Shown here: piece by piece, positions 12,052 through 21,180 of the stretch
Position numbering within the stretch: the first letter of the stretch is position 1
Layout: the number at the start of each line of letters is the position of its first letter
Assembly (NCBI GenBank): GCA_028571685.1
Contig: CM053143.1
Location: 52,321,208 to 52,385,207 of the forward strand
Direction of reading: 5' to 3'
Length of the DNA: 64,000 nucleotides
DNA from: Heterohyrax brucei
Taxonomy: Eukaryota; Chordata; Mammalia; Hyracoidea; Procaviidae
Program-made: the position numbers and the translations under genes
The notes under the pieces: model-generated
Databases searched by the model: none
What the model saw: the letters and a program-made list of their open reading frames with translations, nothing else
What the model was told of the DNA's origin: nothing

Positions 12052-13010
12052 TTGGCCAGACATTTAAAGAAAAACCCACCCATGGCTCCAGAAATCTCCC
12101 CAAAGAAAGCACCAAAGAATTTCCCAGCTGAAGAAGACTTCCTGAAACTATCAGAGGTTGAGTACAAAAGGATTATACAGAGAGCCCTCCTAGACATTAT
12201 AGAAAATGGAGCAGAGCAAAATGAAAAATTAAACAAGCTGCTCAAATTGATGGAACACCAACATTCTGAAAACTGACAGATCAATAACAACATCAAAGAA
12301 ATAGAAAATTCAATTCAAAGCCAAGAAAACAGAATGGAACAACTGGGAAATAAACTTTCTGACTTAGAAGATAGAGCTACTGACTCTATTACTGACCAGC
12401 ATTTATGAGGAGAAATCAGAGAAAAGAAACAAGAAAAACGAAAAGCATGAGGAAACATGCAGGACTGTATCAACAGGAACAATTTACAATTAATTGGAGT
12501 TTCTGAACAGGGTGGGACACCTGAAAACACAGAGAGCATTGTTGTTGAGTTGCTGACAGAAAACTTCCATGAAACTATGAAAGAAGAAAACATAGATATC
12601 CAAGATGTGTATCAAATGCCACACAATATAGACCCCAAAAGAAAGACACCAAAACATATTGATTAACAAAATGAAACATAAGCAGAAACTCTTACAGGCA
12701 GTAACAAAGTGAAACATAAGCAGAAACTCTTAAAGGCAGCAAGACTCATAGCAAAGCCAATACTCAGAGGGAAGTCCTGTAGGCTTTCATCTGACTTCTC
12801 AGCAGAAACGATGCTGGCAAGGAGGTACTGGGATGACACATTCAAAGCCTTGAAGGAGAAAAACTTCCAACCAAGAATTACATATCCTGCAAAACTGAAG
12901 ACATTCACAGATCAAGAGAAACTCAGAGACTTAGTAAAATCCAAACCAAACCAAAGCTACAAGAAATACTGAAAGAAGCTCTTGGCTTAGAAGAACAAAA
13001 CCATAAACTT
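12052..13010 (+). pseudogene. L1-B ORF1 (RNA-binding protein) remnant
   Basis: ORF1 protein binds L1 RNA and forms trimers. The reading passes through LNKLLKLMEHQHSEN, then MEQLGNKLSDLEDRATDS in the next open piece (a coiled-coil style segment), then LQLIGVSEQGGTPENTE, and ends with the RNA-binding C-terminal part (RKTPKHID, then RGKSCRLSSDFSAETMLARR). At least three breaks interrupt it: stops at about 12274, 12406 and 12664. A 38 bp tandem duplication at 12672-12747 adds a further break. The same ORF1 segments occur in reverse in L1-F. Confidence 0.88.
12672..12747 (+). repeat. Tandem duplication, 38 bp unit, in L1-B ORF1
   Basis: TGAAACATAAGCAGAAACTC occurs at 12672 and again at 12710; the units then diverge slightly. 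L1-F has a single copy (reverse strand near 45240-45260), so this is private to L1-B. Confidence 0.85.
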
Positions 13011-13183
13011 TATATATTAGGAGGCAGTACAGGACACATCATCCAGAAACCTACTAAGTTAGGAAAGGCACAAAACTCAACCAAAGGTATAATTTTAAAA
13101 GAAGTGATCCAGTGATCACATCAGGAAAACTATGATGTCATCACATTAAAAAGGGGTATGCTGCTGTAGTTGTAGCCCTTCCA

Positions 13184-13940
13184 CACTCATACCCTCAGTC
13201 TTACATTACAATGGATGAACTGTCTCAGAGTATAAGATTAACCCTTGTTAGGCCACCACCTGCTTGATCAATGATTTTACCCTTGGATTATCTCTTCCTT
13301 GGCCTGAATCAACAATTCTTACCTTTTATAGATTTACACCTATTAGCATACCAATATATCATAATAATTCTGATCTTAAAAATTAAAGAAACCTGTTCTT
13401 GATTTGGCATAGGTATTTATCTATTTTCCATTTCTGCCTTCTCTTTTAGAAAAAAATTCTTTGGAAAGATTTGTAATTGTGTCAGTCAGGGAAGCAGAAT
13501 AAGTATTATGAAACAGCAGATACATCATAAGAATTATGGAAAGATAAGCTGGGAATGAGGGCTACAGAAAGGAGAGTTCTTCTCCTGAAGCTTCGGTGTA
13601 GATGAACAAATTGGAGAATTCAAGGTATCTGGACAGTTAGGCATGCTCATCTGCCAGAGTGGGGCCATAAAAAAGAGCTAATGGAGACATCTGTGGAAGA
13701 ATATTGCCACTGGGCCTAGTGGTGGCTGTGGAATTACTATTGGTCAACAGGGTTGACAGATGGGAACTTAGGTACATATGGAATGAGAGGAGAATAAGAA
13801 CAAGCTGGCCCAGGCTGGCAAATTCTGCATCTAGCTTTCACCACATATAATTCTGCTAAGCTTTGGAGAGTGATGGCTATTACTGACATTCTGTATGCAA
13901 GTATATTTTTTGGCCAACTCTGAACCAAAATTCTACCACT
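13184..13940. other. Unassigned spacer, possible old LTR-like repeat at about 13484-13925
   Basis: The first 300 bp show nothing recognisable. From TGTCAGTCAGGGAAGCAGAA the sequence reads like the reversed end of an old LTR (many mammalian LTRs end with the reverse of such a string), continuing to about 13925. No second copy is present here to confirm it, and a 63-codon minus-strand open frame in it has no recognisable motif. Confidence 0.35.
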
Positions 13941-14416
13941 AGTCTGTTATTTTGTTGTATTATGGTGGCTTAGTGTTGCTAAGATGCTGGAAGCATGATA
14001 AGTTTTTCAAATACCAACATGGTCACTCACAAAGAGTAAGTTTCAGCAGAGCTTCCAGACTAAGGCAGCCAAAAACAAGGACCTGGCGATCTACTTCTAA
14101 AAATATTGGCCAGCAAAAACCTTGTGAATAGCAACAGAATATTATCTGATATAGTGCTGGAAGATGAGCCCCTCAGATTAGAAGTCACTGAAAACATGAA
14201 TAAGCAAGAGCTGCCTACTCAAAATGATATGGATAGGGTCAAGCTTTTTGAATCTTCATTTGCTCATGTGGCGTGACTAAAAAATGAGAAGAAATATTAC
14301 AAAAATCTATAAATGATTGGAACGTGGAACGTACCAATTATAAATTTAGGAAAATAGGAAGTCATCCAAGGGGAAACAAAACACTGAAATGATTGACAAT
14401 CGATCTCCTAGGCATT

Positions 14417-14431
14417 AGAAGTTGAAATGGA
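14417..14431 (+). repeat. Left target-site duplication of L1-C
   Basis: AGAAGTTGAAATGGA, 15 bp, repeated exactly at 18423-18437. It belongs to RTE-1 coding sequence and was copied when L1-C inserted. Confidence 0.95.
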
Positions 14432-14512
14432 ACAACTCATAAAGAAGAATGACCCAGAACAGAACATTAAGAGCAATATAGAAAACATCGACATAAAAGT
14501 AATTGCATCAAG

Positions 14513-17500
14513 ATGCTTGCACTAAGCACATACCTATCAATAATCACATTGAATGTAAATGGACTGAATACTCCAGTAAAGAGACAGCAAGTGACCTCCT
14601 GGATCAAAAGACACAGTCCATCTATATGTTGCTTACAAGAAACACACCTTAGACTTAAAGGTGTCAAAAAATTGAAAATTAAAGGTTGGAATAATATATA
14701 TCCAGCTAATGATACACAAGAAGAGTAGGTGTGGTAATACTAATCTCAGATAAAATACATTTTAATGTAAAATCTACTACTGTGGACAAGGGTGGTCACT
14801 ATTTAGTGCTGAAAGTTTCAGTACTCAAGTAGGATTTTAACAATATTAAGTATTTATGCACCCAATACCAGAGCACCTAAATACATTGAACAAATAGACA
14901 ACAGTGAAAAATGAGATAGATCATGCCACAATAAGAGTTTGAGACTTCAATACTTCCATTTCAGTTATGGATAGATCATCCAGAAAAAAAGCTCAGTAAA
15001 GATCCAGAAGACATTATTGCAATGATCTACCAACTTCACCTTATCGACATATACAGATCTTTTCATCCATCAGCAGATAAGTGCACCTTCTTCTCCAATG
15101 CACATAGAGGATTCTCCAGAATAGACCATGTGTTAGGTCGTAAAACAGTTCTCTATAAAATCCAAACCCCTGATTTATTGCAAAGTGTCTTCTCAGACCA
15201 TAGAGCTATAAAAGTTGAAATCAATAACAGAAAATTCATAGGTAGAAATTTAAACTTATGGAAACTGAACAACACTTGGCTCAAAAAGCCTTGGGTTATA
15301 GAAGAAATTAAAGACAAAATAAATAAATTAATGGATTCACATGAGAGTGAAAACACATCCTACCAGAATTTACGGGATACAGCAAAAGCAGTGCTCAGAG
15401 ATCAGTTTATCTCTATAACTGCACACATCTGAAAAGAAGAAAGGGCCCAAATTAAAGGATTAACTTTACAGCTTGAACAAGTAGAAAGAGACCAACAGAA
15501 GAACCCCTCAGGCACCAGAAGAAAACAGATTATAAGGATTAGAGTATAACTAAATGAATTAGAGAATAGGAAAACAATTGAAAAATTAACAAAACCAAAA
15601 GCTGGTTCTTTGAAAGATCAACAAAATTGATAAACCATTGGCTGAACTTACAAAAGAAAAACAGCAGAAGATACAAATAACCGAATTAAGAAGTGAGATG
15701 GGAGCTGTTACAACAGACCCAACTGAAATACAAAATATCATAACAGAATACTATGAAAGGCTGTACTCTGACAGGTTTGAAAACCTAGAGGAAATGGATA
15801 AATTTCTAGATTCATATGACTCACCAAAATTATCACAAGAAGTAGATCATCTTAATAAATCTATCACAAAGGAAGAGAAGGAAAAAGTCATAAAAAAATC
15901 TACCAACCAAAAAAAGTCATAGCCCAGATGGCTTCACTGAAGAATTCTACCAAACTTTTAGAGAAGAGTTAACTCCAATGCTATTGAGGCTATTTCAAAC
16001 CATAGAAAGGGATGGGATACTATGAAATTCATCCTATGAAGCCAGCATAACCCTGATATGAAAGGCAGGGAAAGGTCCCCCCAAAAAGAAAATTACAGAC
16101 CAACATTACTCATGAACCTAGACGCAAAAATCTTCAACAAAAATCTAGCCAACAGAATTCAACGGCATATAAAAAAATCATTCATCATGATCAAATTGGT
16201 TTCATTCCAGGGATGCAAGGCTGGTTGAACATCAGTAAAACAATTAATGTGATCAATCACATTAATAACACAAAAGTTAAGAATCATCTGATTTTTTCAA
16301 TTGATGCAGAAAAGGCATTTGACAAAGTTCAACACTGATTCATGCTTAAAACTCTCAGAAAAATAGGAATAGAGGGGAAATTCCTCAATGCAATGAGTAG
16401 CATCCATGCAAAGCCAACTGCCTTCATCATCCTGAATGGTGAAAGACTGAAAGTATTCCCTTTGAGAATGGAAAATAGACAACAATGCCCACTCTCACCA
16501 CTTGTATTCAACACTGTGCTAGAAGTTCTAGCCAGAGCAATTAGACAAGACAAAGAAATAAAAGGCATCTGTATCAGCAGTGAAGAAGTAAACATCTCCC
16601 TCTTTGCAGATGATATGATTGTTTACACAGAGAATCCAAAGGAATCCATAAGTAAACTATTGGAACTAATAGAGGAGTTCAGCAAAGTATCGAGATAAGA
16701 GATAAACATAAGTAAATCAGTAGGATCCTTTTATACTAGCACTGAGATTATTAAAGAAGAAATCACCAAATCAATTCCATATACTATAGCCCCCAAGAAG
16801 ATAAAATACCTAGGAGTAAATCTAACTAGAGAAATAAGAGATCGTTACAAAGAGAATTACAAGATCTTAGTGCAAGAGACTAAGAGACTTACATAAATAG
16901 AGTAATGTACCCTACTCATGGGTAGGAAGACTCAATATTGTGAAAATGTCTATGTTGCCCAAGGCAATCTACTTATATTATGTAATCCCAATACAAATTC
17001 CAGTGACATTTTTTAATGAGATGGAGAAACAAATCATCATCTTTGTTTGGAAGGGGAAGAAACCTTGGATAAGTAAAGGGAAGAAATCTTGGATAAGTAA
17101 AGCACTACTGAAGAAGATGAACACATGGTGTGGCCTCTCACTACCTGACTTTAGAACCTATTACACTGCCACAGTAGTCAAAATAGCTTGGTACAGGTAC
17201 AAAAAGAGACATACAGACCAATGCAACAGAGTAGAGACCCCAGAGGTGCCACCATCATCCTATGAACAGTTGATATTTAACAAAGACCCCAAGATTTTAA
17301 ACTGGGGTAAGAACAGTCTTCTTAACAAATAGTGCCAGCAAAACTGGATATCCATCTGCAAAAATTGAAACAAGACCCATATCTCACACCTTATACAAAA
17401 ACCAACTCAAATTGGTTAAAAGACCTAAATATAAAATGTAAAATGATAAATCTCATCCAGTTTTAATACACAATAGAGACAGACTTCAAAATCTGACAAA

Positions 17501-18312
17501 CAAAGCATATTCAACAGAAGAGAAAATAGATAAATGGGAATTACTAAGAATCACTTTTGCTCATCCAAAGACTTCATCAAAAGGATTAAAAGACCACCTA
17601 CAGACTGGGAAAAAATATTTGGCAACTCTATGTCTGACTGACACCTGATCTCTATAATCTGTAAGGTATTACAAAATGTCAACAAGAAAAGGATAAATAA
17701 TCCAATTAAGTGATGGGTGAAGGAGATGGACAGATATTTCTCCAAAGTGGATATCCAGGCAGTTGAATGACACATGCAGAATTGCTCACGATCATTAGCT
17801 ATTAAAGAAATGCAAACCAACACTACAATGAAATACCATCTCACCCCAACAAGGTTGGCCATGCTTCAAAAAACACAAAACAACAAATGCTGGAGGGATT
17901 GCAAAATGGTACAACCTCTTTGGAAAATAACCTGGCACTTCCGTAAAAAAAGATTGAAATAGATGTGCCATTTGATCCTGTAATTCCACTGCTTGGAATT
18001 TGTCCTTCAGAAACAAAGGTTGTCACATGAACAGACACATGTACGTGAATGTTTGTTGCAGCACAGTCTGCAATAGCAAAAAATTGGAATCAACCCCAAA
18101 GCCCATCAACAGATGAATGGATAAGCAAACTATGGTACATATACTCAATGGAACACTATGCTCTGATAAAAAACGACAGTTTTAGAAAACATCTCATAAC
18201 ATGATCTCATTTGGAAGAGATCATGCTGAGTGAAATCAGTCAGTGTCAAAAGGACAAATTTTATATGAGACCCTTGTAAGGACTTAACAAGAAAATTATC
18301 CATAGAAGAAAA
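14513..18312 (+). pseudogene. L1-C ORF2 (endonuclease, reverse transcriptase), broken
   Basis: The start at 14513 gives MLALSTYLSIITLNVNGLN, the usual N-terminus of the L1 endonuclease, followed by CCLQETHL. Later pieces carry RIDHVLGRK and SDHRAIKVEINN (15120-15240), ENLEEMDKFLDS (about 15780), AEKAFDKV in the reverse transcriptase (16306-16330) and an intact catalytic [17 protein letters not shown] (16597-16650). Further on are LPDFRTYYTATVVKIAWYRYKKRHTDQ in two parts and the C-terminal zinc-knuckle region near 17880. Stops and frameshifts occur, for example at 14726 and 16338. An in-frame 8-residue duplication lies at 17054-17101. The active-site residues survive, but the frame does not. 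Confidence 0.92.
17054..17101 (+). repeat. In-frame 24 bp tandem duplication in L1-C ORF2
   Basis: Two copies of a 24 bp unit with one difference, translating to GKKPWISK then GKKSWISK. L1-A and L1-F have one copy at the matching place. It keeps the frame, so it could have arisen in the source element or after insertion. Confidence 0.9.
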
Positions 18313-18422
18313 TGACTGGGGTGGGGGCTGAGGGTTTATCATAGATGAGATAATTGATAGATGTTAGAAATTTTATTCTTTTATTGTAATTAATAAAAAA
18401 TTTTAAAAAGTTAATAAAAAAA

Positions 18423-18437
18423 AGAAGTTGAAATGGA
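18423..18437 (+). repeat. Right target-site duplication of L1-C
   Basis: Exact second copy of AGAAGTTGAAATGGA directly after the A-rich L1 tail. RTE-1 sequence resumes here. Confidence 0.95.
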
Positions 18438-20436
18438 TTGGTGGAGATCATTTTGTATCGGCTAATCATGGTCTATAATGCTGGGAATGACAAACCAAGG
18501 AAGAATACTGATACTTTCATTATCAAAAAGAACATTTCAAGATGTACCCTGAAGTACAATACTGTCAGTCATGGGATAATTATCCACACTTATGAGGAAG
18601 AACAGTTAATAAGAATATTATTCAAATTTATGCAACTGTCATTTTTGCCAAAGATGAAGAAATTGAGTTTTTATCAACTTTTGCAATCTGTAATTCGTCA
18701 AACATGCAGACAGGATGTATATATATTTATTGGAGATTACAGTGTAAAACTTGGAAACAAAGACATAGGATCAGTAGTTGGAAAATATGGCCTTGGTAAT
18801 AGAAATGATGCCAGAGAGCCCATGATGGAATTTGCAAGACCAATGACTTATTCTTTAGAAATACCTCTTTTCAACAACATAGACAGTGACTATGCATGTA
18901 AATCCCATCAGATGGAACATACAGGAATCAAATTAACTTCATGTGTAGAAAGGAATGGAGGAGTTCAACATCACCTGTCAGTACAGGGATGGAGACTGGC
19001 TTCAGAACAGATCATCAATCACTCATATGCAAGTTCAAGTTGAAGCTTCAGAAAATGAAATCAAGTCCATGAGAGCCAAAGTACAGCTTTGCATATATCC
19101 CACATGAATTTAAAGATCTTCTCAAGAATAGATTTGATACACTAAACACTAATGACTGAAGACAAGACCAGTTGTGGGATGACAGCAAGAATATCATACA
19201 CGAAGAAAACAAAAAAGCATTAAAAAGACACGAAGAACAACAACAAAAATATAAGACCAAAATGAAGGTCAGAAGATACTCTGAATATAAAATAACTAAA
19301 TTAAAAGAATAGATTTAAAATAATGGCTTGAGAAGAAAAAGTTAAGCCTTATAATAAAATGTGCAGTCAGAACCCAAAAAGGGAAGAATACACTCAACAT
19401 TTCTAAAGCTAAAAGAACTGAAGAAAAAATGGAAGCCTCAAGTTTCAATTTAGATAAATATCATGAGCAAGAATTGAACAACACTGGAAGCATTAAAAGA
19501 AGATTGAAGTAATACACAAAGTTACTACTGTACCAAACAGAACTGGTCAACAGTCAACTGTTTCAGGGTGCAATGTATGATCAAGAGCTGATGCAGTTAA
19601 AGTTGAAGTCCAAGCTACATTGAAGGCATTGTTGAAAAACTAGGTTCCAAGAATTGATGTAATGCCAGCTGAGACAGATGTTTGAACAAGTGGTAGTAAT
19701 GCCAGAGATGTTCACTTGTTTTTGCCAAAAAATTTGGAGGAGAGCTACCTGACCAACAGGCTGCAAGAGACTCCTACATGTGACCACTCTGAATAAAATG
19801 ATACAACAAGATATGGAGATATGGAATTACAGAATAGTATCATTAATATCACCGGCAAGTAAAATTTAGCTGGAACTAATTTAAAAAAGCATGTAACAGT
19901 ATATCTACAGAGAACTGGCAGAAGCTGTCAGATAGATCTTGACTGAAAGTAGAGAATACCAAAACGACGTTAACCTGTGTTTTATTGACGATGCAGGGTT
20001 ATTTGATTGCATAAATAATAAGTTATGTGTAACTTTGTAAAGAATAGGAATCCTATTCTCATTTTGCTTTTGCAGAATCTATACACAGACCAAAAAGCAG
20101 TGGTTTGAACAGAAACAAGCAGATACTGAGTAGTTTTAAAGCAGGAATAGTGTGTGTTAGGGTTGTTTGTTTTCACCATACTATTCAGTCTGTATTCTGA
20201 GCAAATAATCAGAGCAGCCACACTCTGTGAAGATGAATATGACATGGGAATTGGAAGAAGACTCAGTAATAACCTGTGATATGTATAAGATACAGCATTG
20301 CTTGCTGAAAGCAAAGAGGACTTGAAGCTCCTACTATCAAGATCAAAGATTACAGTCTTCAGTACAGACTACATCTTAACATAGAGAAAACAAGAATTCT
20401 CACGACTGAACAAATAAGCATTATCAAGATAAAGCA

Positions 20437-20576
20437 CCAAACCTACTACAGTTGGGTCGATTCTGTCATTGAACAGACCTGACTCACAGAGTTTCCAAGG
20501 ACTGCCTGCTAGATTTCAACTGCTGACCTTTTGATTAGCAGCCATAGCACTTAACCACTGCACCACCAGGGTTTCC
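20437..20576 (-). repeat. AfroSINE copy inserted in RTE-1
   Basis: Inverted SINE: CCAAACCTACTACAGTTGG at the left (reverse of the tail), GCCATAGCACTTAACCACTG in the middle and CACCACCAGGGTTTCC at the right (reverse of the head). The flanks ATTATCAAGATAAAG and AATATCATGGTAAGTG look like a decayed target-site duplication, which places the insertion inside RTE-1. Confidence 0.9.
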
Positions 20577-21180
20577 AATATCATGGTAAGTGGAAAAAAT
20601 ATTGAAGTTGCCAAAGCTTTCGCTTTACTTGACTGCAGAGTCAATGCCCACAGTAGCAGTAGTCGAGAAATCAAATATATTTTATTGGGCAAATCTGCCA
20701 CAAAAAGCTTTCTTAATTTCTAAAAAGATGTTACTGTGATTAAGATGTGCCGTTATCATTGAAAAATTCTTGGTATTTTCAATTTCCTTCTCTACATGTA
20801 AGAGCTGGACAATGGATAAGGAAGGCCAAAGAACTGGTGGATTTGATTTATGGTGTCAGAAAAGAATGCTGAATACACCACAAACTGCCAGAAGAATGAA
20901 CAAATCTGCCTTGGAGGACTTATAGCCCAAATGCTCCTTAGAAGGGAGGATGGACAGACTTCGTCTCACAGACTTTGCACGGGTTGTCAGGGGGATCCAC
21001 CCCTGAAGAGGGACATCATGCTTGGTAATTACAAGGTCAATTCCTCAAGGAAATAGACTGACACAGTGGCTGCCATGAGGGGCAACAACTGTGAGGATGG
21101 CACAGGACTAGGCAGTGACTCCTTCTGTCGTACTTAGGGTTGCTATGAGTTGGAACTGATCTTGGCACTTAGCAAAAACA

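Larger units (their letters stand above)
11009..13183 (+). mobile_element. L1-B: L1 5' UTR and ORF1, truncated at its 3' side
   Basis: It opens with CAGTCAAGATGGCAGACC, the typical L1 5' start, which is also seen in reverse at the 5' ends of L1-F (near 46890) and L1-D (near 32860). A roughly 1 kb 5' UTR, ORF1, and the start of the spacer between the ORFs follow. The spacer matches the reverse of L1-F around 44790-44900 (GATCCAGTGATCACATC, ACTATGATGTCATCAC), then homology stops near 13183. L1 copies usually lose the 5' end, so keeping the 5' end and losing everything from ORF2 onward points to a later deletion or rearrangement. Confidence 0.88.
14432..18422 (+). mobile_element. L1-C: 5'-truncated L1 nested in RTE-1, with short 3' UTR
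   Basis: A 4.0 kb L1 begins in the spacer between ORF1 and ORF2 and contains the whole length of ORF2. It is bounded by an exact 15 bp target-site duplication and ends in an A-rich tail, so both ends are certain. The 3' UTR is only about 100 bp. It follows the other L1 copies through GGGTGGGGGCTGAGGG and ATGAGATAATTGATAG, then goes to an AT-rich end with AATAAAAA motifs, where L1-A, L1-E and L1-F continue for another 600-900 bp. It is younger than RTE-1, which it interrupts. Confidence 0.95.
14303..21000 (+). pseudogene. RTE-1 ORF (endonuclease and reverse transcriptase), inactive
   Basis: RTE elements encode one protein with an APE-type endonuclease followed by reverse transcriptase. The N-terminal text TWNVPIINLGK (about 14320-14352) is the usual start of RTE endonuclease, and the frame continues after L1-C. 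At 18438-19043 there is a 201-codon stretch with IFIGDYSVKLGNKDI and GKYGLGNRNDAREPMMEFA, the endonuclease GDxN region, here GDYS. The reverse transcriptase active site, YADD in the family, reads Y-V-stop-D (codons 20280-20291), followed by TALLAESKEDLK. Other stops and frameshifts break the rest. It is interrupted by a 4 kb L1 and a SINE as well. Confidence 0.88.
13941..21180 (+). mobile_element. RTE-1: full-length-class RTE LINE, split by L1-C and an AfroSINE
   Basis: The 5' end near TTATTTTGTTGTATTATGG matches, in reverse, the 5' end of the other long RTE (51860-51887). The element runs to 14431, is interrupted by L1-C, and resumes at 18438. An AfroSINE interrupts it again at 20437-20576. 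The 3' end at about 21180 has the tail TTGCTATGAGTTGGAACTGA. After removing the two insertions it is about 3.1 kb, close to the net length of the minus-strand copy. Both halves join smoothly: the text before the L1 duplication (CTAGGCATTAGAAG) continues as TTGAAATGGATTGG after it. Confidence 0.9.

Noticed and set aside
11009-18422. L1-B and L1-C as two halves of one L1
   Set aside because: L1-C has its own exact 15 bp duplication and lies within RTE-1, so it is an independent insertion; the gap between them also contains RTE 5' sequence.
18438-19043. A 201-codon host gene on the plus strand
   Set aside because: It reads as RTE endonuclease (GDYS, GKYGLGNRND) and continues RTE text interrupted by L1-C.
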